DNA from: Actinotignum schaalii
GTDB lineage: Bacteria > Actinomycetota > Actinomycetes > Actinomycetales > Actinomycetaceae
Assembly: GCF_000724605.1 (NCBI RefSeq)
Contig: NZ_CP008802.1
Location: 186,001-250,000 of the forward strand
DNA length: 64,000 bases
Reading direction: 5' to 3'
Of the stretch, positions 45,501-53,064 are shown in pieces. Numbering within the stretch: the first letter of the stretch is position 1; every line of letters begins with the position of its first letter. The notes beneath the pieces are model-generated. The model did no database searches and was not told where the DNA came from. It was given only the letters and a program-made list of their open reading frames with translations. The position numbers and the translations under genes were made by a program.

Positions 45501-46119
45501 CCTCGAGCGCGATATGCTCGGCCTGTATGTCTCCGACCACCCGCTTTCGGGCATGGAGCATATTTTGGACCGTGCGGCGGACACCACGGTGGTGCGTCTT
45601 TTGGACGACGACGCCGCAACGGACGGGCGGACTGTGACATTGGCCGGACTCGTCACAGCTGTCCAACCGCGCATCTCCAAGAAAAACGGGAAGATGTGGG
45701 CGACGATCGTCCTGGAAGATATGACGGGCAGTACCGAAATTAACTTCTTCCCGGCTACCTACCAGACCGTGGCCGGGCTGCTCGCCCCGGACCAGGTGGC
45801 GATTATTACCGCGCGCGTCTCGGATCGCGATGGCAATATTCAGCTTTCCGCCCAGGATATGAAAATCCCGAGCGGTGACCTGCTCCCGGATTCGCCCGTG
45901 GATGTGCAGCTGGCTGAACGTATCTGCACTCGCGATCTGCTCGGGCAGCTGAGCGATTTGCTGCGCACCTACCCGGGTAGTGCCCCGGTACGTCTCCATA
46001 TTCAGCGCCCCGGGCGTACCTCGGTGGTGCAGGTGGGCCAGGAGTTTTACGTCAAACCCGAAGCGCGTTTCTTCTCCGATCTCAAGGTGCTCCTCGGGCG
46101 TAACTGCGTGGTGTCGTAG
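42586..46119 (+). CDS. dnaE: DNA polymerase III subunit alpha
   Basis: Replicative polymerase. PHP domain begins FVHLHTHTEYSLLDG with metal-binding residues. The polymerase active site is in GPGRGSGAGSMVAYAL and PDIDVDFDERRRGEVI, and SHSACYGVISYWTAYLKAHY is the tau-linked palm region. An OB domain lies near the C-terminus (TVTLAGLVTAVQPRISKKNG). 1177 residues and no intein, consistent with replicative DnaE1 rather than the mutagenic DnaE2. Confidence 0.97.
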   Translation: MAAPSDFVHLHTHTEYSLLDGAAKIKPLVAQAVAQNQSALAITDHGYCFGAYEFYRACKDAGIKPIIGVEAYMTPGTSRYSSNRVLWGDESQRSDDVSARGAYTHMTLLATNNTGMHNLFRLDSRASLEGQMGKWPRMDIELLEELHEGLIGTAGCPSGEVQTRLRLGQHAEALEAAGRMQEIFGKENYFVEIMDHDNEIERRTRNDLLELAKKINAPLLATNDSHYVRAEDHSVQDAMLCINSGSTLQDPNRFKFDGHGYHLRSTEEMYKLFGDLPGAMENTLLVAERCNISFTTAAEGANYMPVFPVPDGEDITSWFIKEVERGLHSRYGEHIPDHVRQRANYEVEVIVQMGFPGYFLVVSDYILWAKRNGIRVGPGRGSGAGSMVAYALHITELDPIEHGLLFERFLNPERVSMPDIDVDFDERRRGEVIAYVEDKYGHDKVSQVVTFGTIKTKQALKDASRVLGYPFEMGERLTKALPPSVMGKDIPLSGVFDEKNSRYMEAGEFRDMVSTDVDAKRVFDLAQGIEGLTRQWGVHACAILMSSVPLTDVIPVMKRPADGAVITQFEYPECEDLGILKMDFLGLSNLTTIEDALENIVANNKEPLDIDNVPLDDATTFELLQHADTLGIFQLDGSGMRTLLKQMKPTEFEDISAVSALYRPGPMGMNSHTNYALRKNGLQKIEAIHPELEEILAPILAPTYGLIVYQEQIMQIARTVAGFTMGQADSLRKAMGKKKKDVMDKMYVDFEAGMVAQGFSKDAVKTLWGTMEPFASYAFNKSHSACYGVISYWTAYLKAHYPVEYMAALLTSRKDNKDKMAVYLGEARRMGIKVLVPDVNESLANFSAVGEEIRFGLSAVRNVGTKVVDGIISAREEKGPFTSFQDFLDKVPLEVLNKRSVECLVRAGAFDSMGYTRRALLSKVAEAVDAVVALKKNEAVGQFDLFGGSEIAGGVEVDIPELPEWDKREKLNLERDMLGLYVSDHPLSGMEHILDRAADTTVVRLLDDDAATDGRTVTLAGLVTAVQPRISKKNGKMWATIVLEDMTGSTEINFFPATYQTVAGLLAPDQVAIITARVSDRDGNIQLSAQDMKIPSGDLLPDSPVDVQLAERICTRDLLGQLSDLLRTYPGSAPVRLHIQRPGRTSVVQVGQEFYVKPEARFFSDLKVLLGRNCVVS

Positions 46120-46149
46120 CGGGGAGGTGACGTTGCGATGCGGGGCGCA

Positions 46150-46233
46150 GCGACTACGCGCCACCGGCGCGGCCGGTGGGCACGGTAACTACGGGGCGGG
46201 GACGGTGCGGCTACGCGCTACTGGCGCGGGCCG
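46150..46233 (+). repeat. imperfect 26-27-bp repeat upstream of znuA
   Basis: Two similar GC-rich segments (46150-46175 and 46207-46233; both contain CTACGCGC followed by GGCGCGG) lie 57 bases apart in the dnaE-znuA gap. Confidence 0.5.
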
Positions 46234-46260
46234 CCGCGCCGCGCCGCCGGGCGCGTTGGG

Positions 46261-46266
46261 TAGACT
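46261..46266 (+). promoter_or_regulatory. candidate -10 of leaderless znuA promoter
   Basis: TAGACT then six bases then GTG 46273; no ribosome-binding site. Confidence 0.5.
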
Positions 46267-46272
46267 GGGCGG

Positions 46273-47247
46273 GTGAAGAAAACTTTGACTCGTATGGTGG
46301 CGCTGCTGAGCTGCACGGCGCTGCTGGGATCCACCGCCCTGCTGGCCGGGTGCCAGCCCTCCTCAACCTCACCCGCGGATGGTGCTTCAAGCTCCGCAGT
46401 CGCATCGAGCACGGATACCGCACGCATTGGCGTGACGGCATCCTTCACCCCGATCCGGTGGCTTGCCGAACAGATCGGCGGGGACTACGTGACGGTCACC
46501 TCCGCCACCCCCACCAATGTGGAACCCCATGATTACGAGTTCTCCCCGAAGCAGGTCGCGGAGTTGGAAAGTACGGATGTTATCTTCTACGTCTCCGGAT
46601 TCCAGCCCTCTCTTGACGCGGCTATTTCCACCATCGGGGCCGGTAACGCCGTGAACCTGGCCGATGCCGCGAAGCTGGTCCACCACCGCGGCCTGGCCGA
46701 TAACCACGGGGATGAAGCCACCGAAGCCGGGCGCGTCCTCGACCCGCATTTCTGGCTCGACCCGGTGCGCATGCAGGATGTTGCCGAGGCGATCACCGCG
46801 TCGCTCTCCTCCATGGATCCGGAGCACCGCGCTGATTTCGAGGCGAATTTCGCGCGCCTCAAGCAAGAGCTCACCGATCTGAATTCACGTTACTCCACCG
46901 GCCTGGCCCAGTGCGCCACCACCACGGTGGTGTCCTCCCACGCGGCCTTCGGTTACCTGACCGACCGCTACAACCTCGTCCAGGTGGGGATCGCCGGGAT
47001 TGACCCGGATCAGGATCCCTCCCCGCTCGATATTTCCGAAGTGAAACGCATTATGGCGGAAACCGGGACCCGCACTATCTTCGCGGAAGCCAATAGCCCG
47101 GCGAAAACCGCGGAGGCTATCGCCGCGGAAACCGGCGCGCAGCTCTCCTCGCTGAGCACCGCGGAAGCAGATCCGGAGGGCGCGGGCTACCTGGCCATTA
47201 TGGATAGCAACCTCGCCCACCTGCGTGAGGGATTGCAGTGCCAGTAA
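46273..47247 (+). CDS. znuA: zinc ABC transporter substrate-binding lipoprotein
   Basis: Cluster A-1 metal-binding lipoprotein. Signal peptide with lipobox LLAGC, lipidated Cys27. Metal ligands expected in NVEPHDYEF, DPHFWLDP, SSHAAFGYL and the late Glu/Asp segment FAEANSP. The His-rich loop of many ZnuA proteins is reduced to HHRGLADNHGDE. Zinc rather than manganese is favoured because a Fur/Zur-type regulator ends the operon. GTG start, apparently leaderless. Confidence 0.88.
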   Translation: MKKTLTRMVALLSCTALLGSTALLAGCQPSSTSPADGASSSAVASSTDTARIGVTASFTPIRWLAEQIGGDYVTVTSATPTNVEPHDYEFSPKQVAELESTDVIFYVSGFQPSLDAAISTIGAGNAVNLADAAKLVHHRGLADNHGDEATEAGRVLDPHFWLDPVRMQDVAEAITASLSSMDPEHRADFEANFARLKQELTDLNSRYSTGLAQCATTTVVSSHAAFGYLTDRYNLVQVGIAGIDPDQDPSPLDISEVKRIMAETGTRTIFAEANSPAKTAEAIAAETGAQLSSLSTAEADPEGAGYLAIMDSNLAHLREGLQCQ

Positions 47248-48077
47248 GCCCGGCCCCGGCACCGGGTGCGGGCGCGGCACCCGGAACGTCCCCGGCACCG
47301 GCTAGGGGCGCGGCACCGGCGCAGCCCGCGGTTACTCCGGCACTCCTCGCCCGCGATCTGTGCATTACCCTGGGCGGGCGCGAAATCGTGCATTCAGCCC
47401 ACCTGGAGATCGCAGCCGGGGAATCGGTGGGGATTTTCGGGCCCAACGGCTCGGGCAAATCCACCCTTGTCAAAGGGCTTCTCGGCGTCGTACCCCATAC
47501 CGGAACCGCGCAGATTTTCGGGGCGGATACGGCGCGCCCCCGCCAGGTGCCCTGGCACCGGGTGGGCTACGTGCCCCAGTCGATGGTGCATGCCGGCAAC
47601 CTCCCCGCCACCGCCCTGGAAGTGGTGCGTTCCGGTTTGCTTTCCGGGCGCCGCCTCTTCGCGGATAAAGGGAAAACGGCCCGCGCCGCCGCCTACGAGG
47701 CCCTCGCGGCGGTGGGTTTGGAAAGCCGTGCCCAGGACCCGGTGCGGGTCTTTTCCGGTGGGCAGCAGCACCGTGTCATGATTGCCCGGGCACTGGTGCG
47801 CCGCCCCGATCTGCTGGTGCTCGACGAACCGTTGGCCGGGATCGATGCCCGCGCCCGCGCCGACCTCGCCGAGATCCTCACCCGCTTGCACGGCTCGGGC
47901 CTCACCCTCGTCATGGTGCTCCACGAACGCGGGGAACTCGCCCACCTGGTGGGCCGCGATATTCAGGTATCCGATGGCTACGTGCACGGGGGAGTGGCGC
48001 CCGCACCCGCGAATGGCCCGGCACCTGCAACCGCGCATGCACCGGTAGCAGACTCGGCGCAAGGAGTGGCGCAATGA
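47238..48077 (+). CDS. znuC: zinc ABC transporter ATP-binding protein
   Basis: ATPase of the ZnuABC-type importer. Walker A GPNGSGKST, signature FSGGQQHR, Walker B LLVLDEPLAGID and an H-loop histidine in MVLHERGEL are all present. An Ala/Pro/Gly-rich extension of ~30 residues precedes the domain and a Pro/Ala-rich tail follows it. GTG 47238 overlaps the last codons of znuA; overlaps znuB by ATGA. Confidence 0.92.
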   Translation: MPVSPAPAPGAGAAPGTSPAPARGAAPAQPAVTPALLARDLCITLGGREIVHSAHLEIAAGESVGIFGPNGSGKSTLVKGLLGVVPHTGTAQIFGADTARPRQVPWHRVGYVPQSMVHAGNLPATALEVVRSGLLSGRRLFADKGKTARAAAYEALAAVGLESRAQDPVRVFSGGQQHRVMIARALVRRPDLLVLDEPLAGIDARARADLAEILTRLHGSGLTLVMVLHERGELAHLVGRDIQVSDGYVHGGVAPAPANGPAPATAHAPVADSAQGVAQ

Positions 48078-48934
48078 TCGCAGATATTCTTTCCTCGCCG
48101 CTTATGATGCGCTCGCTGCTGGTGGCGGTGCTTGTGGGGTTGTCCGCACCGATCGTGGGCAGCTACCTCGTCCAGCGCGGCATGGCGCTCATGGGCGACG
48201 GCATCGGCCACGTAGCCCTCACCGGGGTGGCGCTCGGCTGGCTCACCGGCACCTGGTTGCACGGGCAACCCGAACGCTTCGCGGTACCCGGCGCCCTCAT
48301 TATTGCGGTGCTCGGCGCGCTCATTATCGAATGGGTGCGCTCCTCGGGAATCACCTCGGGCGATACCGCGCTCGCGATTTTGTTTTACGGCGGTATTGCG
48401 TGCGGGGTACTGCTTATTTCCCTCGCGGGTGGTACGACGGCGAACCTCAACTACTACCTCTTTGGCTCGGTTACCACGGTCACGGGGCAGGACGTGTGGT
48501 ACACCGTGGCCCTCACCGTGGTTATCCTCGCGGTGGGTATCGGGCTGCGCGGCCCGCTCTTCTCCGTAACCAATGATGAAGACTTCGCGCGCGCTTCGGG
48601 CCTGCCGGTACGGGCTTTTAATAATCTCATCGCGGTTACGGCGGCCCTCACGGTGGCGGTCTCCATGCGGGTGGTGGGAATTCTGCTGGTCTCGGCCATG
48701 ATGATCGTCCCGGTGGCCACCGCCCAGCTGGTGTGCTCCTCCCTGGCGCACACCCAGCGCCTGGCCATGGGGCTCGGATGCGGGGCCGCACTTGTCGGAT
48801 TGGTCATTACCCGCTATGTTTCTGCCTCTCCCGGGGCTATGATCGCGGTGATTCTCATTGCCGGGTACGCAGTTGTGGCAATCATGTCCACGCTGGTACG
48901 GCGCAACCACAGGAGGGTTCATGAACGCGTCTAA
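48074..48934 (+). CDS. znuB: zinc ABC transporter permease
   Basis: Integral membrane permease of the manganese/zinc/iron chelate type, about eight to nine membrane helices, family segments RGMALMGDGIGHVALTGVAL and the coupling motif region RASGLPVRAFNNL. 286 residues. ATGA overlap with znuC; its last 14 bases overlap zur. Confidence 0.93.
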   Translation: MIADILSSPLMMRSLLVAVLVGLSAPIVGSYLVQRGMALMGDGIGHVALTGVALGWLTGTWLHGQPERFAVPGALIIAVLGALIIEWVRSSGITSGDTALAILFYGGIACGVLLISLAGGTTANLNYYLFGSVTTVTGQDVWYTVALTVVILAVGIGLRGPLFSVTNDEDFARASGLPVRAFNNLIAVTAALTVAVSMRVVGILLVSAMMIVPVATAQLVCSSLAHTQRLAMGLGCGAALVGLVITRYVSASPGAMIAVILIAGYAVVAIMSTLVRRNHRRVHERV

Positions 48935-49421
48935 ACCGCGGGTAACTGCCCAGCGGATCGCCATTTCGAAGATGGTGGAGACGATCCCGGAATTCGTTTC
49001 CGCCCAGGAGCTCCACGAAAAACTTTCCCGGGAAGGCCAGCGCATCGGCCTGGCCACCGTGTATCGCACCTTGCAGGCGATGGCGGACGAAGGGATTCTT
49101 GACACTATGCAGGAGGGCACCGAAACCCTCTACCGCTATTGCGAAACCGAAGAACACCACCATCACCTCATGTGCCGGCACTGCGGAAAAACCGTGGAAA
49201 TCGCCCTCGAAGGGGCCGAAGATTGGGTGCGTTCCATCGCCACCGCCAACGGCTTCTCGGATGTGGACCACACTCTTGAACTCATCGGGGTCTGCGCCGA
49301 TTGCGCCGCGCAGCAAACCGCCCGCACTGCGCAACACACTGGCCGTGCCGGGCAGCGCGGCGAAAGCGCGGGCCGTACCGGAGAAAGCGCGGGCCGCACC
49401 GGAGAAAGCGCGGGCCGCTAA
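48921..49421 (+). CDS. zur: Fur-family zinc uptake regulator (Zur)
   Basis: Winged-helix N-terminus (RVTAQRIAISKMVETIPEF, GLATVYRTLQAMADEG) and dimerisation domain with HHHHLMCRHCGKTVEI and CADC, the Cys4 structural zinc site plus His ligands. ATG 48921 has AGGAGG. Placement as last gene of the znuACB operon argues for Zur rather than Fur. The final ~20 residues are a threefold GESAGRT repeat. Confidence 0.88.
   Translation: MNASKPRVTAQRIAISKMVETIPEFVSAQELHEKLSREGQRIGLATVYRTLQAMADEGILDTMQEGTETLYRYCETEEHHHHLMCRHCGKTVEIALEGAEDWVRSIATANGFSDVDHTLELIGVCADCAAQQTARTAQHTGRAGQRGESAGRTGESAGRTGESAGR
49359..49421 (+). repeat. 21-bp tandem repeat ending zur (3 units)
   Basis: Units at 49359, 49380 and 49401 are nearly identical; the third ends in the zur stop codon. 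They encode GESAGRT heptapeptides. Confidence 0.9.
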
Positions 49422-49423
49422 GC

Positions 49424-49948
49424 ATGGATTCCTTCTCTTTCCTGGCCGGGCGCTCTTTCGCCTTCGTTTACCTTTTCCTCTTCCTCGTGGTGTCCTTGCG
49501 TTCCAGCGCTACGTTCTGGTTGGGCCGCTATGCCGCCTACCTGGTGGCCCGGCAGCGCGAACCGCGCAACCGCCTCGCCCACCGGGCCTGGGCCTGGGCG
49601 CATGACGAGCGCGTGATCGCAGCCTCGCAGCGGGTGGCGCGGCGCGGCTGGCCCCTCGTTACTCTCTGCTTCTTCACCATCGGGGTGCAAACCGTCATCC
49701 TTATCGGTGCCGGGCTCACCCGCATGAGCGGCTGGCGTTTCACCCTGGCCGCGCTGCCCGGCTGGCTGGGCTGGGCGGCGATCTATTCCACGGTGGGTAT
49801 GCTCGCCCTGCGAGCGGTCTGGGCCGCTATTTTCGGTAACCCGTGGGGAATTGCCGCAGTGGTGGTACTGGGCGTCGTCGTCGCCTATTTCCTTTTCGTT
49901 TTCCGCACCGGCCGGGACCGCGCGGAAACGGGCGCGGCGGTAGACTAG
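49424..49948 (+). CDS. DedA/VTT-like small membrane protein
   Basis: 174-residue membrane protein starting two bases after zur. Three to four hydrophobic stretches; the segment RRGWPLVTLCFFTIGVQTVI followed by GAGLTRMSGWRF and a Gly/Trp-rich helix recalls the VTT core of DedA proteins, but it is shorter and the match is weak. The frame is open upstream inside zur; ATG 49424 is used. Could be part of the zinc operon. Confidence 0.6.
   Translation: MDSFSFLAGRSFAFVYLFLFLVVSLRSSATFWLGRYAAYLVARQREPRNRLAHRAWAWAHDERVIAASQRVARRGWPLVTLCFFTIGVQTVILIGAGLTRMSGWRFTLAALPGWLGWAAIYSTVGMLALRAVWAAIFGNPWGIAAVVVLGVVVAYFLFVFRTGRDRAETGAAVD
49941..49946 (+). promoter_or_regulatory. candidate -10 of glyS
   Basis: TAGACT inside the last codons of the upstream gene gives a ~40-base leader for glyS. 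That is too short for a T-box, and none is seen. Confidence 0.4.
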
Positions 49949-49993
49949 ACGGGCCACGCATCATCCGGATGCGCGCAATAGAAAGGAACAACG

Positions 49994-51391
49994 TTGGCTA
50001 AGCCTGCTCCCTCCCGTCTCGATAACGTTATTTCTTTGGCCAAGCGCCGCGGTTTCGTCTTCCCCGCCGGGGAAATATACGGCGGTACTCGCTCGGCCTG
50101 GGATTACGGCCCGCTGGGAACTGAGCTGAAAGAAAATATTAAGCGCCAGTGGTGGCGTTACATGGTGCAAAGTCGCGATAACGTTGTGGGTATCGACTCC
50201 TCCATTATTTTGCCGCGGGAAGTGTGGGTTGCCTCCGGGCATGTCGGCGTGTTCAACGACCCGCTTATCGAATGCCTCAACTGCCACAAGCGCCTGCGCA
50301 TGGACCAGCTCCAGGAAGCGCTGGCCGCCAAGAAGCATATTGACGACCCGGATTCCATTCCCACCGCGGAGCTGGGGTGCCCGCATTGCGGGGTGAAGGG
50401 CCAGTGGACCGAGCCGCGCGATTTTAATATGATGCTGAAAACCACCCTCGGCCCGGTGGAAGACGAATCCGGCCTGCACTACCTGCGTCCGGAAACCGCC
50501 CAGGGTATTTTCGTGAATTTCGCGAATGTGCAAACAACCTCGCGTAAGAAGCCGCCTTTCGGCATCGGCCAGATCGGCAAGTCGTTCCGCAACGAAATCA
50601 CCCCCGGAAACTTCATTTTCCGCACCCGCGAATTCGAGCAGATGGAACTGGAATTCTTCGTCAAGCCGGGGGAGGACGAAGAATGGCACCAGTACTGGAT
50701 TGACCAGCGCCTGGATTGGTATAAGGACCTGGGGATCAACCCGGAGCACCTGCGCCTGTACGAACACCCCAAGGAAAAGCTCTCCCACTACTCCAAGCGC
50801 ACCGTGGATATTGAATACAAATTCGGTTTCCAAGGTTCGGATTGGGGCGAACTGGAAGGTATTGCCAACCGTACCGATTTCGACCTCACCACCCATATCA
50901 AGCATTCGGGCAAGGATCTGTCCTACTTCGACCAGGCCAGCGGGGAACGCTACGTTCCCTACGTGATTGAGCCTTCGGCCGGGCTGACCCGCTCGCTCAT
51001 GGCCTTCCTCGTGGACGCCTACGTGGAGGACGAAGCGCCCAATACCAAGGGCGGGGTGGATAAGCGCACCGTGCTGCGCCTGGATCCGCGCCTGGCGCCC
51101 GTCAAGGCCGCGGTGCTCCCGCTCTCGCGTAACGAGAAGCTCACGCCCCTGGCGGCGGATCTTGCCGCGCGCTTGCGGTCCTCGTGGAATGTTGATTTCG
51201 ACGACGCGGGAGCGGTCGGGCGCCGCTACCGCCGCCAGGACGAAATTGGCACCCCGTACTGCGTGACCGTGGACTTCGACACTCTCGAAGACCAGGCGGT
51301 GACGGTCCGCGACCGCGACACCATGGAGCAGGTTCGGATCCCGCTGGAGAAGGTGGAGGGCTTCCTGGCCCAGAAACTGGTGGGCTGCTAG
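49994..51391 (+). CDS. glyS: glycine--tRNA ligase (alpha2 type)
   Basis: Class II synthetase of the dimeric form. N-terminal [23 protein letters not shown], motif 2 region [21 protein letters not shown] and motif 3 [15 protein letters not shown]-terminal anticodon-binding domain. A zinc-ribbon-like insertion CLNCHK...CPHCG is present (~residues 90-130). TTG start at 49994 with GAAAGGA seven bases upstream. 465 residues. Confidence 0.97.
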   Translation: MAKPAPSRLDNVISLAKRRGFVFPAGEIYGGTRSAWDYGPLGTELKENIKRQWWRYMVQSRDNVVGIDSSIILPREVWVASGHVGVFNDPLIECLNCHKRLRMDQLQEALAAKKHIDDPDSIPTAELGCPHCGVKGQWTEPRDFNMMLKTTLGPVEDESGLHYLRPETAQGIFVNFANVQTTSRKKPPFGIGQIGKSFRNEITPGNFIFRTREFEQMELEFFVKPGEDEEWHQYWIDQRLDWYKDLGINPEHLRLYEHPKEKLSHYSKRTVDIEYKFGFQGSDWGELEGIANRTDFDLTTHIKHSGKDLSYFDQASGERYVPYVIEPSAGLTRSLMAFLVDAYVEDEAPNTKGGVDKRTVLRLDPRLAPVKAAVLPLSRNEKLTPLAADLAARLRSSWNVDFDDAGAVGRRYRRQDEIGTPYCVTVDFDTLEDQAVTVRDRDTMEQVRIPLEKVEGFLAQKLVGC

Positions 51392-51404
51392 AGCGGTGGG
51401 TGCG

Positions 51405-51449
51405 GCCCGCGGCTGGCGTTTCGCTGTGCGCGGCCGCCAGCTGCCGGGC
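51405..51449. terminator. GC-rich hairpin between glyS and S4 gene
   Basis: Arms 51405-51418 and 51435-51449 pair over about 14 bases with one bulge and one G-U; between convergent genes, no U-tract. Confidence 0.45.
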
Positions 51450-51451
51450 TG

Positions 51452-51688
51452 CTAAAGGCTCGCTACCCGCACGCGCAAGGCACCGCGCGGCTGGGCGAGG
51501 GCAACCACATCGCCGTCGCTCAGCGCGCTGCCGCGCCGGGTTTCCACCTGGCCGTTCACGCTAATATCGCCCGCTTCAATAAGCTCGCGGGCTTCGGCGC
51601 CGGAGGCGGCCAGCGATGCTAATTTCACGAACTGGCCGAGCTTAATCGGCAAACGAACCTCAATGCTGGGGATATCTGATGCGGCCAC
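51452..51688 (-). CDS. S4-domain RNA-binding protein (YbcJ-like)
   Basis: 78-residue stand-alone S4 domain (LGQFVKLASLAASGAEARE, then LIEAGDISVNGQVETRRG), similar to YbcJ/YaaA-type small RNA-binding proteins. Role unknown, possibly ribosome related. GTG start with AAAGGA five bases upstream. Divergent from the ATP-grasp gene. Confidence 0.88.
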   Translation of the reverse strand: MAASDIPSIEVRLPIKLGQFVKLASLAASGAEARELIEAGDISVNGQVETRRGSALSDGDVVALAQPRGALRVRVASL

Positions 51689-51770
51689 GATGGTCCTTTC
51701 GGTTCGGCTGAGCGGCGTTGTGCTCTGCCTACTGTACCGCGGCCATCCGGGCGAGCGCGCCGGGCGCTGC

Positions 51771-51776
51771 TAGCAT
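51771..51776 (+). promoter_or_regulatory. candidate -10 of ATP-grasp gene
   Basis: TAGCAT, seven bases before an in-frame ATG at 51784 and about 40 before the preferred start at 51817. Confidence 0.35.
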
Positions 51777-51816
51777 AATGACCATGCCCGCGGCCGGGCG
51801 CGGAGGGAGAACACAT

Positions 51817-53049
51817 ATGGATGCACTGCCGGTGATCTTCGGCAATGAGGTGGAAGCCTATAGTTTCGCGCGGCTGTTCCACGAGACTTACGGGGTGACG
51901 TCGCTCGTCGTCGCCGAATACCCGCGCGGGCATATTAATAATTCCTCCATCCTCTCGGTGCGCTACTGCGAACGCCATATTATGGAGGACGAAGAAAAAT
52001 TCGTGGCCCTGCTCAACTCCCTGGCCGCGGAGTTCGCGGAGCGCACCCTCATCTGCCTCGTCAATGTTGATGAGGGCGTGGACGTTATTGTGCGCAACCG
52101 GCACCGCCTCGCCTCCAACTGGTTCTTCCCCTTCGCCGCGCCGGACGTCGTGGACCTGGCGAATTCGAAAGAGGCGATGGCGCAGGTGTACGAAAAGGCG
52201 GGGGAGGCGGCCCCGCGGCGCGCCGTCGTTCATCTTTCCCAACCCGATACCTGGGACGCAGCGCTCGCCACGCTGCCTTTCCCCATCGTCGTCAAACCCG
52301 CGCGTGCGGATAACCCCACCTCGCTGTACGCCACGGGCCTGAAAAAAGTGGAGGTATTCGACGATGCCGCAGCGGCCCGCGCGAAATTTACCACGCTTGC
52401 CGGCCGTCAGGTCGATATTGACCTCATCGCTCAGGAACTCATCCCCGGCGACGACACCACCCAGTGGGTTGTCAACGGGTATATCGATTCGCGCGGGCAC
52501 CTGAGCGCGATTGGCTCGGGGAGGGTGCTCCTCGGGCTGCACGAGCCATCTCTCATCGGTAATGCCGGGATTATTCTCACTGATCCGGATGGGTTCCTCA
52601 CCGACCGCGCCGAACGGATTGTGCGTGAGGTGGGCTTGCGCGGCTTCTTCTCCATGGACGTGAAAATTGATCCGCGGACCGGCCAGGCCTATTGGCTGGA
52701 TCTCAACCCGCGGGCCGGGCGCGGGCACTACTACCTCAAGGTGGGCGGGGTGAATCTGGCGCGCGCTCTGGTGGCGGATATGGCCGGGGAAACCGCGCCG
52801 CTCCAGCGGGTCAATCGCGCCGGGATTTTCGCGATTATTCCCGCCTGGCTGGCGGGGCGCCACTACTTGCGCGATCCGCAGCTGGCCGAGCAGGTGCGGC
52901 GGGTGCGGAGGAGCGGCCCGGTGGTCAACCCGATCGCCTACAGAAAGGACCGCCACTCCAAGCGCACCCTCTTCCGGATGCTCTCCGATATTCGCGCGGT
53001 ACAGAAAATGCGGCGCTTCTACCCGCATCCCACCGAATCTGGATTCTAA
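51817..53049 (+). CDS. ATP-grasp carboxylate-amine ligase, D-aspartate-ligase-like
   Basis: 410-residue ATP-grasp enzyme. The start LPVIFGNEVEAYSFARLFHE resembles the N-terminus of Enterococcus faecium D-aspartate ligase (Aslfm), which adds D-Asp to the stem-peptide lysine. ATP-grasp segments include VVKPARADN and the metal-binding LDLNPRAGRGHYY. ATG 51817 with GGAGGGAG is preferred; leaderless ATG 51784 would add 11 residues. It lies beside murJ and femX, which supports a cross-bridge role; D-Glu or another amino acid is equally possible. Confidence 0.75.
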   Translation: MDALPVIFGNEVEAYSFARLFHETYGVTSLVVAEYPRGHINNSSILSVRYCERHIMEDEEKFVALLNSLAAEFAERTLICLVNVDEGVDVIVRNRHRLASNWFFPFAAPDVVDLANSKEAMAQVYEKAGEAAPRRAVVHLSQPDTWDAALATLPFPIVVKPARADNPTSLYATGLKKVEVFDDAAAARAKFTTLAGRQVDIDLIAQELIPGDDTTQWVVNGYIDSRGHLSAIGSGRVLLGLHEPSLIGNAGIILTDPDGFLTDRAERIVREVGLRGFFSMDVKIDPRTGQAYWLDLNPRAGRGHYYLKVGGVNLARALVADMAGETAPLQRVNRAGIFAIIPAWLAGRHYLRDPQLAEQVRRVRRSGPVVNPIAYRKDRHSKRTLFRMLSDIRAVQKMRRFYPHPTESGF

Positions 53050-53052
53050 GGC

Positions 53053-53058
53053 TAAGCT
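53053..53058 (+). promoter_or_regulatory. candidate -10 of leaderless murJ promoter
   Basis: TAAGCT, then six bases, then ATG 53065; no ribosome-binding site. Confidence 0.4.
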
Positions 53059-53064
53059 CAAAGC

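Noticed and set aside
49949-49993. T-box riboswitch before glyS
   Set aside because: Only about 45 bases between genes; no T-box sequence or antiterminator.
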